Assembly: GCA_003254925.1 (NCBI GenBank)
Contig: QANZ01013408.1
Coordinates: 173,568-237,567 of the forward strand
Origin: Chamaecrista fasciculata
Lineage: Eukaryota > Streptophyta > Magnoliopsida > Fabales > Fabaceae
DNA: 64,000 bases
Direction of reading: 5' to 3'
The translations under genes and the position numbers were made by a program. Positions within the stretch are counted from its first letter, which is position 1; each line of letters begins with the position of its first letter. The notes below the pieces were generated by a model. The model did no database searches. It worked only from the letters and a program-made list of their open reading frames with translations, and was not told the DNA's origin. Below, one piece after another: positions 47,382 through 58,412 of this stretch.

Positions 47382-49318
47382 TCATTTGAAATCCAGAGGA
47401 TTTGGATCCAAAACAGCAAAATGAAGAAGCTCCTTATCATGTTCCAAAATCGCCATATGACATTCTTCCAAAGTAATCCAACTCTCTATTCCATCCCCAG
47501 ATGGTGTGTCCATTAAAAAACAAACATTCACAAACATAGTTTCATCACTGGTCCCACCAGCGTCAGTCACCCATGAGGGTTTTCCCCATCCAAAATCAAC
47601 ATCGTACAGACCAAACCTACGCCGACTCGTGAATGCTATGTAGCCCACACTCTCACTTGACCTTAACAAATTTGTTGTTTTCTCAACCATATCTTTAACT
47701 AACTCACCATACCTAATATACCCTTCTTCGCCTTCCAACCTCTTCACAAAGTCTGCATTCATTTTTGATAATGCTTCCCTCAGTTTAAGGACCAAGTTGT
47801 GTAGTTCGCTGTTTCCCATTATGCCATTTTCCTCTAAATCTGTCATCGTGCTAGATTGTGCAGCCCATAGGAAATTACCCATATAAGATTTGGGGAAAGT
47901 CGGATCTGCCCTTTGTCGCAAATTAACCGCGTGGATTACCATAGTAGAGTTAGCTTTGGACGCTGCCGCTATACATTTCCATATGAGAGCTGAGATGGCT
48001 TCCACACGTGTGGGATTTGGTACTTTTGGGCTCATTATTTGAGCTTTCAGATTTTCTATCGCTGTGGATCTAAATACAAATCTCTTTGTGGCGCTCTTAC
48101 CTGTTTCAAATATAAAAGAAGAGAAAATAAGTCTATATATTAACAATTAATAAACTTCATAAAAAAATATAGGCTTAAGTGCAATTTTGGTCCCTTAACT
48201 TTCGCAAAGGTCTCAATTTGGTCCTCTAACTTTTTTTGTTGCAATTTTGGTCCCTTAACTTTCGCAAAGGGCTCAATTTGGTCCCCTAACTTTTTTTGTT
48301 GCAATTTTGGTCCTCTAACTTTTGAAAGCGTCTCACTGTTGGTCCCAAGTGCACTTTTTCCATCCATTATCTGCCGTTAGTGCCGATCTGGCAGGCTGAG
48401 TTAGCTGATGACGTGACAAATATGGGTGAAGTGGATTAAAAAAGGACCATTATGCGAAGACGTTTTCATGACTTGGAAGTGCACTTGGGACCAATAGTGA
48501 AACGTTTTCAAGAGTTAGGAGACCAAAATTGCAACAAAAAAAGTTAGGGGACCAAATTGAGACCTTTGCAAAAGTTAGGGGACCAAAATTGCACTTAAGC
48601 CAAAAATATATAAGAATCACAAAAACTATTACAAACTTTTATATGTGTTACCTATTTTCAAGAAGGGTCCATAAAGAGCCAAGATGCTAGCTTCCCTAGG
48701 CAATGCCTCGTTTTGTGGGAAAATAGCAGGTGCAGCATCAAAATTAGGAGAAACAACATAGTCATTATTATGAACATCCTTATTTCCAGTGGTGGCAACA
48801 GCCCAAGAGTTGAGAAAGAAGCTACGAGTGTGGCCGTCGGCGATTGCATGGGACACCATGGCACCGATGGCTAAACCACCGCACGTAAAGCTAGTCACCT
48901 GAATCATGGCGACGAAAGCACTTTGAGTTGATTCTTGCAAGCTTGGAAGTAAAGGAAGAAATTTGTATAATTGTGTTGAGAGTTTGGGTTGGTTGAAGAA
49001 CTCAAACAAACAACAATTTGCTTTGGCCTCTGTAAAGGGAACCCCTTCGTCGTTGCAATCAATGGAAAGATTGTCTTTGATTTTTCCAGCAAAAGGGTAG
49101 AAGCTAGTCAATGTGTTTGATAAAGATTGTTTTAAGAGTTCAAGCTTTTGGGGAAGAAGGACATTATTAGTGTCATCATTACAATTGTAGAAGAGTATCG
49201 TTGGTGTATAGACAAAAGGGGCAAATTGGTCTAATAGAGAAAGCTTGTGGATTTGAAGGTGTTTTGGAGTTGAGGAGGATGGTTTGATGGTGTGGGTGGA
49301 GATTTTTTCAACTTCCAT
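47382..49318 (-). CDS. BAHD acyltransferase (vinorine synthase/DAT-like clade), 2 exons
   Basis: Cytosolic acyl-CoA-dependent acyltransferase that acylates hydroxyls or amines of specialised metabolites; the true donor and acceptor are unknown. Exon 1 is 49318-48652 and exon 2 is 48100-47382 on the minus strand, with GT-AG ends and a phase-1 junction, giving 461 aa, normal for the family. Catalytic HxxxD is HAIAD (157-161) and the structural DFGWG motif is intact (391-395). The single intron with this position and the overall sequence fit the vinorine synthase/deacetylvindoline acetyltransferase group. The 551-bp intron is mostly a 430-bp fold-back MITE with perfect 9-bp target duplications. 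No stops or frameshifts are seen. Confidence 0.93.
48172..48601. mobile_element. Mutator-type fold-back MITE inside the BAHD intron
   Basis: The element opens GGCTTAAGTGCAATTTTGG and closes with the exact inverse CCAAAATTGCACTTAAGCC. AAAAATATA flanks it on both sides (48163-48171 and 48602-48610), a perfect 9-bp duplication. Each arm has tandem ~64-base modules (TTGGTCCCCTAACTTTTTTT and TTTCGCAAAGG words), with a central unpaired spacer at about 48350-48470. It leaves only ~120 bp of original intron and keeps both splice sites. Confidence 0.88.
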
Positions 49319-49398
49319 GATTTTTTGGTTTATGACTTATTGTGATGGATTGACGAAGAAGATGCGAGTAATAATAATATAAGTAAAAAAACTAGCAA

Positions 49399-49408
49399 TA
49401 TATATTAG
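49399..49408 (-). promoter_or_regulatory. TATA-like element of the BAHD gene
   Basis: TAATATATATTG read on the minus strand lies ~80-90 bases upstream of the ATG at 49318, a usual spacing for a plant core promoter with a short leader. Confidence 0.45.
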
Positions 49409-50322
49409 TTAGTTTGGGTTGGGAAAAGCTTGTAGGCTCAAATAAAATAATGGTGCATTAAATATCTACAAATTCATTAATTAATGCATTGATTGTTCAA
49501 TTAAAGTTCTAGATTTGTATTGATCGATCATGATTCTCTACATCTAAGTTATTAATTTATTTTCCAAAAAAAAGTGTATAAAAAAAAGTTATTAATTTAT
49601 TAATTTCTTAAGAAATCTCGAGATTCAAAATATTAAAATATGAGTTAAGCTAATAAGTGCCTTAAAATCTAAATAAAACTCATATTTTATAAATAATAGT
49701 GACTTTTTGTTTTCTCAACTTTCTAAAACTAAAATATCATTTTTAGATTTTTCTTATATTTATAATATAAAAAAATTACTATGCTTTTTAGTGTCATTAC
49801 ACTTTTATTTCTTAAAATACACTTTATTTTCTTTATTTACTTATTTTTTGAGTTATGAATATAGATATTGCATTTAACGGTGTATTCATATAAATATATT
49901 TTTGAATTTTAATTTTTTTTCAATTTAAAATGTAAAACGAGAAATGGATATATATATATATATATAATTAAATAACATATTTTACTGCAATTGTTTCCCC
50001 AAATTTTTCTACAGTTGAGTGTAATATATATATATATATATATTTCAGAAAAACATTAAACAAAAGTGAAGTGTCTAATAGAAAAACGAATGGAAAAAGC
50101 AATAACATCTCAAAAAAACTCTAGTAATTTTTTAATATTATACATAAATATATGATATATATATAATATAAATAAATAAATATAAGAAATAATATTTTAA
50201 TCTTAAAAAGTTGAATAAACAAGAAGCCGTTATTATTTATAAAATCTTAAGTCATATTTAGATTTTCAATGTGTAATTAATATTTCTATACAAATGCCCG
50301 TAGAGTTAATCCTTCAATTATG
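49409..50322. other. AT-rich spacer upstream of the BAHD gene
   Basis: Several TA microsatellites (near 49950 and 50022-50043). No gene recognised. Confidence 0.4.
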
Positions 50323-50566
50323 GGTTTTTTAATTAAAATAAAATAAAAAATATTAAAAGACAAAATACGCAACAAAAAATTTGACTCATATGGGACACGC
50401 GCTATAATAATTAATAACGGGTTTTTCATTTGGGTCTAACCAATTATCAAGTGCCACGTGGCACCTAATATTTAAATAAAAAAAATTAAAGACTCAAAAA
50501 CACGATATTGGGACACAAGTTAGCTAACTTCTGTCAGTCGTGCAGTAGAGGGAGCTTTTTATTTTT
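50323..50566. repeat. MULE-related TIR arm
   Basis: It begins GGGTTTTTTAATTAAAATAA and contains AACCAATTATCAAGTGCCAC. It is an inverted match to the sequence ending near 45651 and similar to the ends of the element at 25626-26577. The terminus faces the BAHD gene. The partner terminus of this copy was not found. Confidence 0.55.
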
Positions 50567-51090
50567 GGCTAAATTCCACTTTGATAACCTATTCTATTGA
50601 CTGGTTCCACTTTGGTATCATGTTCTTTCAAAAGTGACACTTTGGTAACTTGTCCTTTAAATCATTACCACTTTGGTACCCAAGTTCATTTTACCGTTAG
50701 ATTTTGACAGTGAAAGTCACGTGAGGCATACGAGGGACCCAAAAACACCAAACCAGTCATTCTCCTCTTACAAATCGCGATTCACCCGACCAAAATTGCA
50801 AGTCACAACCAAAATTCAATCATCGCATAACAGTGTGACTCACAATTTTAGCATTGTGAATCGCGATTTGTGAGAGGGAAAAGGCTGCTGGTTTGATGTT
50901 TTTGGGTCCCTCGTGCGCCTCACGTGGCTTTCACTGTCAAAATCTAACGGGAAAACGAAATTGGGTACCAAAGTAGTAACTGTTTAAAGGACAGGGTACC
51001 AAAGTATCACTTTTGAAAGAACATGGTACCAAAGTGGCACCGGTCAATAAGACAGGATACCAAAATATCACTTTTTAATTATATATTTGT
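50567..51090. mobile_element. Fold-back MITE with GGTACC modules and CACGTGAG/CTCACGTG arms
   Basis: Module arms (GGCTAAATTCCACTTTG... and ...GGTACCAAAGTGGCACC) surround inner arms GTTAGATTTTGACAGTGAAA / TTTCACTGTCAAAATCTAAC, then GGGACCCAAAAACACCAAAC / GTTTGATGTTTTTGGGTCCC, then AATCGCGATTC / GAATCGCGATT around the centre (about 50825). The structure resembles 15572-15934 outside and 29579-30016 inside. The right end has decayed. Confidence 0.6.
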
Positions 51091-51339
51091 ACAATAAATG
51101 AGTATATTAAAATTTTATTATCTAAATTAATGCGATAAAATTACATTTTATATTTTAAATAATAAAATTCCAATATAATCATTCAATGTACACGGGACTA
51201 TTTACGAAATTCAATGACAAAAAATAACAAACAATAGTTTGGGGACCAGAATGCAAATAACATGGAAATTATTGTAAACGCACTATTTGATCCATAAATT
51301 TGTATCAATCCAATGAATCGGTCATTAAAATGTGGAAAT

Positions 51340-51746
51340 TATCTACTGTGGTCCCACTGACATGGTCTTGGAGTATTCCTGTGAAGGTCAAGGCTGCCCT
51401 TCTTGAAGACAAACTTGTTTGCCATTCTTCTCGTCCTAGCTAACGTGTTGCTTGTGTTCTGAGTGGAGCATATCTGGGTTGGCTGTTGGGGATGGGGTTT
51501 ATTAGTTGTTTCTTTTTCCTCGTGTATGCCTCCTTGTTGTGGCTCTTTGTTTGGGCCTTTTCTCTTGTGCAATTTGCAACCGTGAGTGGCACAGTTTTTC
51601 TAATTTTATGGCAGATATGGAAGGAAAGGAACAAACTAATTTTCGAGCAAAAGCAGGTTGATCCCCAAAAGACTACCAGGTTGGCTTTGGAAAATGAATA
51701 CCTGAGGGTGAGATTAGGAGTCCTCGATCGATATATAAAGCCATAG
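51340..51746 (+). pseudogene. LINE ORF2 fragment (zf-RVT / RNase H junction)
   Basis: Translation gives WSIPVKVKA-type zf-RVT sequence near 51360-51400, then FLILWQIWKERNKLIFEQ at about 51600-51653, the usual stretch between the zf-RVT and RNase H parts of plant LINEs. Frames change between the parts and neither end of a LINE is present, so this is an old internal fragment. Confidence 0.6.
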
Positions 51747-52273
51747 GGAATTTAGAAAATTGAGAAAATTACATTTTAGTCCTTGATAGATAAGGTGACT
51801 TCTCATTCAATCCTTCAAATATCATTACTGTCAAATTAGTCCCTCAAAGATATATATGATAATCGACATTCTTTGCAATGTCACCTTTATAACCAAATTT
51901 TATTTATAATCTCATGATTCAATTAAGATTATATTGAAAAATAATAATGATCTATTAAAGGACTAAATTAAAAATTATTACATTTATCAAGGACTAAAAT
52001 ATAATTTTTCTCTAAAATAAGAACACATACACCTCAAATAAGTACACTATTATTATTATAATTAAGGCAATTGGCTAGGGTACTTCTCTTCATGCTGACT
52101 CACGCTACTCTCTACTCTCTACTCAATCTCTGTACTATTATTATATATGTACTACTACATATATTTATATATACTAGAGAAACCTAATTACATATTCATA
52201 CTCAAGAGAACTACTAGAGTTTCTTTATCCTTCTTAATTAGCACACCCATAATTAATTTTACTCCTTATGGGA
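51747..52273. other. AT-rich spacer with an inverted GGACTAAA-type repeat
   Basis: 51765-52015 has ATTACATTTTAGTCCTTGAT at its left and TATCAAGGACTAAAATATAA at its right (inverted), another small fold-back. No gene seen. Confidence 0.4.
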
Positions 52274-52283
52274 AAAACCTTAT

Positions 52284-52409
52284 ATCTACATCACTGCTTT
52301 TTGTTACTTTCGGCATAAATGTGACATATTGGCAAATTGCCAAATCCATATATATTACCATAATTACATGTTCATACCCAAGAGGACTCCTATATATGAA
52401 AATGCCTTC
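52284..52409. repeat. 126-bp direct repeat, copy 1
   Basis: Identical, by eye over all 126 bases, to 52724-52849. It starts ATCTACATCACTGCTTTTTG and ends GAAAATGCCTTC. The two copies bracket a LINE tail. Confidence 0.9.
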
Positions 52410-52723
52410 TTCTTTTTTTTCGTAAAAGGAAGGTTCATTATAAGCAACCAAGATAAAGAGTACATAGAGAACAACATAAAGGTCAAGCAACAACACAACA
52501 AAAACAAAGCAAAGGAAAACACCAGATGAGGCATAGTCATCCAAAACCACGAGGAAAAGAAATTCCCACTCTATCAGCAAAGTATTTGGCTGAAGCAAAC
52601 GCAGGGCAACGATCAAAAAAGGTAAAATTACATCTGGTCTTCATAGCTAACTGGGCCAAAATATCCGCCACTTGGTTACCCTCGCGCAGGACATGAGAGA
52701 GTCTGCAGCTACTAAAACCCTAA
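52410..52723 (-). mobile_element. 5'-truncated LINE, 3' end only
   Basis: On the minus strand the sequence reads the end of an RNase H domain (LSHVLREGNQVADILAQLA), a stop, a ~200-base 3' UTR and a poly(A) tract at 52412-52421 (T-run on the plus strand). This is a LINE 3' end. It is flanked by identical 126-bp repeats, far longer than normal LINE target duplications. Confidence 0.75.
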
Positions 52724-52849
52724 ATCTACATCACTGCTTTTTGTTACTTTCGGCATAAATGTGACATATTGGCAAATTGCCAAATCCATATATATTACCA
52801 TAATTACATGTTCATACCCAAGAGGACTCCTATATATGAAAATGCCTTC
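52724..52849. repeat. 126-bp direct repeat, copy 2, with a partial third copy
   Basis: Second copy of 52284-52409. The preceding AAAACCCTAA plus the first 30 bases of the unit recur again at 52850-52889, so the sequence may have been a tandem repeat with a period of ~136 bases before or after the LINE event. Confidence 0.85.
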
Positions 52850-52889
52850 AAAACCCTAAATCTACATCACTGCTTTTTGTTACTTTGGC

Positions 52890-55800
52890 AATTATGGCAA
52901 TATATATGGCATTATATGGCATCACCCACCTACTATGAAAACCCATGTTTGGCCATTGGTGCTCTGAGCTTAATTAGCCCATGGAATTTTTTAATTACCC
53001 TCACACCATTTTAGGAAGAACCTTGCATGTGATCGCCTGTCATGGCGTTTTCTAAACTTGAACAAAAATTAATAGAGCCTCAAAGACACTTGAGTTTTTG
53101 AAAAAACAAAAAATAGAAGTGAAGCAAAAATTGATGCTGATGAAGAGGTTGTTCATCATCTTTGGTTATTCAAAAATTGATGGTATTGGAAAGACAAACT
53201 AGAGAAAATTACAAAAGGTAGATGAAGATGCTGATGATGAGGTTGTTCATCATCTTTAATTTGAGCAACTAGCCTTGGCTTCGTTCCTCTATGGAAAAAG
53301 TCTAGAAGAATGGGAAGAACAGCTAGAGAAATAGAAATACCTTGGTGATATATTATTATTGGTCAATTAATTAGTTCTGTTAAAACCATAGCTAGATAGT
53401 CTACATTATTCAATCAATGGTATTGGTTTCTATTCTCACTACAAGGCTTTCCTCTCTCACCTTCTTTCTCTTACTGAGTAAAAGTAAACAAATCAGTGCA
53501 CACACTACCTTCCCAAAAGAAACTTAAAATAACAGTATAACGATGGATATGACCCTAAAGACACCTTACTTAAGCAGTAACTTAAAATCATAAATGAGAA
53601 GACTTAAATAATTTATGTATTAAACAAATTCATGAAGGATGGGGAGATAGAATTTAGAACCTGATTGTTCAAATTAACCTTTAGTCCCAATATGTTGATT
53701 GATGATCAGTAAAGTCCCTGTAACATGAGAAACAGAGCGAATTGAAAAACTAGCAACCTGGTTCTTCCAGCAAGTCTCCACACCACTTCCACCACCACGC
53801 AAACATACATATATATAATTTCTCTAATATTAATATATATATACAAAAAATTTAATAATTATTATATTAAAGTAATATAAAAATCTGTAGACTTCAAATT
53901 TATTTTGAAAAATAATCAGAGTCAGAACATATCGGGCCATATCGTAAAATCTTTGATCCGTATGTTTTTAATTTGAAAATGCCAAAAAGCAACGTGGAAT
54001 AATAGACGTACAGACTCAAACAATAATAAGCAACAAAGTTCATAAATTAAAATTCTAAGCCATTCATTTTACTTAAGTGGTCCTAAACGAATCATGTCAT
54101 GTATTAATAACATCGACCAGAGATCATACGGTCCAACAAATATTAATTATCTCGACGACATTTTTATTTTGTTCTTTTGATAAATAATAAATGCATTTTC
54201 ACTTTTATTTTTTTATGCATAATAATCTTTGTCTGAAGTTCATTGTTCGATCATTAACGTTCTTTCAATTTATCATTATCGGCTGATTGTTATATAATAA
54301 TAAGTTAATTACAAAGTTGATACGGACACTTTTGAAAAAATATTAATAAGAGATACTATCACTGTTGGAATTATCTCAATCTTTAACAAATATATTACAA
54401 GAAGAAGGCGTGTGGAATGCAATGAATTGGAGATGCTGGGAGAGAGGGTACTACTACTTTTATAGTTGAAGTTTTTACCCCAATTACATTTCACTCCCTC
54501 AAATTACAAGTCGTGTGATATATGGGATAAAACTTGGGGGAAACTACACTTTGCCCCCCTAAACTATACACTCACATGATTAGATATTCTCTCTTTTACT
54601 TAATGTTTTCACATGCTCTTGTACTCTTGTTTGTTGAAAATTAAAATCACACCCATGATTGTGTTGGTGGAGCAATTTTGTCTCTTTCCCAAGTATTTCA
54701 AAATGTCCAAATTAATTTTCTGACCCAAAATCTGATTTGCTTTTATTAATTTCGGTCCAAAATTAATTATCTTAGTAAATCTCATGCATTGGGACTAAAA
54801 GGGAATTTGAGCCTTGTAATTTTTTAGTCATATCATGACCAAGCTCACATGCCATTCTTGCCTACAAAAACAAAAGGTGTTTGACAAATTTTCATGAAGC
54901 TACCCACCTTCTCTACTTTATATCATTTCACTTCTATTTCATATATATGGTGGGACTGAATCGAAACAGAATTTTATTTGTGGAGATTACAAATTCAATT
55001 TTCCCTCACTGAATATTAAATATATTTGTAATTTTTCATTTACTTTTTAAAAATGTCAATTATTTAATTAAGAAAAAGACACCTTAATTAAATTACTTGA
55101 TGAATTAAGAAAAAGACACTTTTGCTAAGATATAATAAACCATCACAAACCTTCTAATCTCAGAAAAATTTTCTAAAAGTTAGAGTGAAAATCAAGTTCA
55201 GAATTGAGACCCACCTTTCACACTAACATTTTGAGCATTCTGAAATTAAAGCAACGGAAAACAACTCTAACATTTTATAGAATATTTTATTATTGTCATA
55301 ATTATATTTCTGGTTTTGAACTTGCTCTTTTAACTTCACTTACACCCCATAATAGAACTGCCTCATAGGTCTTAAGGCTTTTTGAGCAAGGTGTAAGTGG
55401 TAGATTAGAGTCATTATTGCTCTCTTCACTCCAATAATATTTATTGTTAATTTGTTATGAGTCAATACTCAATAGTAAGGGGAAAAGTAAAAAAAAAAAA
55501 AAAAAAANAATCAATATGCTAAGAAAATAATATATTAAAGTTTAACTAATATATAAAATCAAATTAATAACCATCCTCTTTTATAACTAATTAACATATT
55601 ATTTATAATTAAAATAATTAAAGAGTATATAAAAAATATTTTACTATTTCTTATAATTATCATATTATATTTTTTAAAAGACGCAAATGCAATTTTCTCC
55701 ATATCACTATTTCTTTCTTTCCTTTTTCATTCTCACTTGCAAGTTGTCACTTTCTTTCTCATTTATACACTCAAGTACTCAATTACTTTCTTTCTCATTT

Positions 55801-57062
55801 ACGAATTCAACTACTCACTCTCTTTCTGAGTTATACACTCACTTTCTATTTTTTACACTCTCATTTTAATTAAGAAGCACATATCCTGAAGTTGTCACTT
55901 TCTTTCTCATTTACAAATGCCAAAATTATGAATCTTTCCCCCAAACTTTCCAATTAATAATAAAACACTCCCTAACACTTATATTCTTTCACAATATCTT
56001 CTCTTAACTTATTTAACCCCTTTATAGTATTATCACTCCCCCCTCCCACATAATAGCCACAAAGTTACAAACTTGTAAATACAATAAGATTCAAGATATA
56101 TAAAATAAATAAAGAAAAATGAATTATTTGGTCCTTCTACTTTATTTAAAATTTTAATCTAGTCTCTACAATTTATTTTGGCCAAAATATCTTTTTTGTT
56201 TTCAAATTTTACATCAATTTTTAATTTTTTCCTCAATATTTATTTACTGTCAATTTTATCTTCAAAGTTTCAGATAAAAAAAACATGATTAAAGTATGTC
56301 GTTCATTTGTGTGTTTGTAGCATCAGTTTCAGAAATCAAAACAAATATTATTTATTATTTCTTAGTCTTTAACATAATTAGTCATGCAAATAAAAAAAAT
56401 GATAAGAGAAATCTAAGAGGGACCAATTGATAAACAAAAAATGCTTACAGGGACCAAAATGGGGTTTTAGTCATTAAAAATTTGATGATCACTCATGTTA
56501 ACTTATATGAGTGATTAATTAAATATCTTAAGTTTACTCTCTTTTTCTTTGACATTTTAGCTCATTTCCTTTTCTTATGTATTTTATTAGTTTATTTTTA
56601 TATTTCTTAATTGCTCCTAAATTTCATTAACGTTTAAATTTTATTTTCGACCATCATGTATAAATTATTTACGCAACATGTCAATTGTAAAAGCCCACGT
56701 AAAGGGCGAAGGCCATGCCCATTCTAATTAATTAACTTATAAAATATCTTCTTGTAATCGGAAACGTAGAATTTTTGACAATTTGCCTTTCTCTAATTAT
56801 CCTTTCTAGCTGCATGATCTCCTTCCTATCAATTTTTTTACTTTTGTAGGTATTCTCTTTTTTTTTTNAATTAAAAAGCTGGCATGAACTATATACATGT
56901 CTCTAATACCTTTTTCCCTTTTAGCAAAAGTATTGTATGTAGCTTTATGAACTAGGATTCAATTTCATTCTTCTGTTTTAGTCAATAAAGCACCTCCTTA
57001 ATTATTAATTACTTCATTCCAATCTATCTATAGCGACGTCTAACCTACACATGATCAATTAA
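52890..57062. other. Long AT-rich intergenic region
   Basis: No intact gene. Two related segments (GATGAAGAGGTTGTTCATCA near 53140 and GATGATGAGGTTGTTCATCA near 53236) followed by an open stretch reading LALASFLYGKSLEEWEEQLE (about 53270-53330) suggest a decayed coding sequence of unknown family. Two isolated N bases lie at 55508 and 56868, each next to a homopolymer. CTTTCTTTCTCATTTA words repeat at 55750-55920. Confidence 0.35.
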
Positions 57063-57152
57063 AGATATGGGACCAAAAGGGCAAAAAAAAAATGTTATGG
57101 GATCAAATTAAGACTTTAGCAAAAGTTATGAGACCAAAAGTGTACTTTGCCC
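57063..57152. repeat. Single arm of GGGACCAAA module repeat
   Basis: ATGGGACCAAAAGGGCAAAA through AGACCAAAAGTGTACTTTGCC matches the right arm of the 48172-48601 family without a partner arm. Confidence 0.5.
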
Positions 57153-57472
57153 TTTCTTTTTCTATCCTAGGGATAGTAATAGTAATAGTATTAGTATTAC
57201 TAATACTAAATTAATTAATGATGAGTGAAGGAGGGCAGGTAGGTGAAAACTTAGGAAGACGTCACTAGGTATGAGAATTTATTAGTAACTTGGCAAAATT
57301 TGCAGCTGTGTCTGTGTAAATATGGGTATTATTGTATAATTAAGTTGTCACATATTGCGTGGGAAACCCAGGTAACCAAAATTGGCTTCTACTTTAATTT
57401 AGCTCATCAACTGGGACTACCATATTTAATTTCCTAGTTAGGATCTTTCTTACAAATACAAGTAGTAATTGA

Positions 57473-57965
57473 CAGGGGTGTACACGGGTTTCTGGCTGGC
57501 CAGGTACAGACCCGGGCCGAGCCAGGTCACCAGGTCTGACAGAGTCCGGTCGAGCCAATAACTTTTTTTTATTTTTTTTAAATTATTTATTCATTCTATA
57601 TATATTTTAATTTGTATATATTGGTAAAACAATTAATTTTAAATCAATTTAATGATGTTTTATTAATAAAGATATTTAATTTGATTTAATTGTTAAAATA
57701 ATGTCGATTTGATTAAGATTAAATATATATTTTATGTATATTTTAATATATAGTACAATTGATAAAAATAATAATAGATATGTGTTTTTTACAATTAAAA
57801 AAATATTTAGTAGTATAAAATATAAATATGTATAGTAAAAAATTAAAAAAAAAAATTTTAAATGGAGGTACCTCTGGCTGGGCCGGGTCTAAGACACTAG
57901 ACCCGGACCCGGGCCGGGCCGAGTCCGTCGAGTTTGGCCGAGCTAGGCCCAAGGTGTACACCCCG
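57473..57965. mobile_element. hAT-like MITE, 493 bp, CAGGGGTGTACA ends
   Basis: The ends CAGGGGTGTACACGGG (57473) and, inverted, CGGGGTGTACACCTTGGGCC (from 57965) match a common plant hAT MITE type. Sub-terminal GC-rich CCGGGCCGAGCC words contrast with an AT-rich centre. The 8-bp flanks are only partly alike, so the target duplication is decayed. Confidence 0.65.
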
Positions 57966-58299
57966 AGTACCAGATACAATTTTGTACATCATCAAAGTAT
58001 TATATTTTATTTAATTGTCAAGAGTAAAATTATATTTTATTTCAGTACTTTCCATAGAATAACTTTCAATTTAGTCTTTTTAAAGATAATTACTATCAAT
58101 GTTACCTTTGTCAACACTCATTATTGACCGGATTTTTTTGTAAATAAATAAAGGTTTTGGGCTACCTTTTTATATAAATAAACCTATTGGGCATTTAAAG
58201 TAAAATAAGAATTTTAAGTTTTCAAAGTCTTAATTTTAAACAAATAAAAATTCCCAAAAGAAAAAAAGAGAGCCCCTTAAACAAATAAATAAACAAAAA

Positions 58300-58412
58300 G
58301 AAATTGAGACCTTTGCCTAAGTTATGAAATCAAAATTGCAACAAAAAAATTTATGGGACCAAATTGAGACCTTTGCTAGAGTTATGGGACTAAAAGTGCA
58401 GTTTAGCCTTTC
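58300..58412. repeat. Single arm of GGGACCAAATTGAGACC module repeat
   Basis: Two modules (ATTGAGACCTTTGC and ATGGGACCAAATTGAGACCT) end in AAAAGTGCAGTTTAGCC, the right-arm end of the 48172-48601 family. Confidence 0.5.

Noticed and set aside
47382-49318. BAHD gene as cargo of a Pack-MULE
   Set aside because: The MULE-like arms on each side have their termini facing the gene, so the elements extend away from it; the gene also keeps its intron, TATA-like box and full length.
44457-58412. One large element bounded by opposite single module arms at 44457 and 57152 or 58412
   Set aside because: No matching target duplications, and such arms are dispersed; independent decayed MITEs are simpler.
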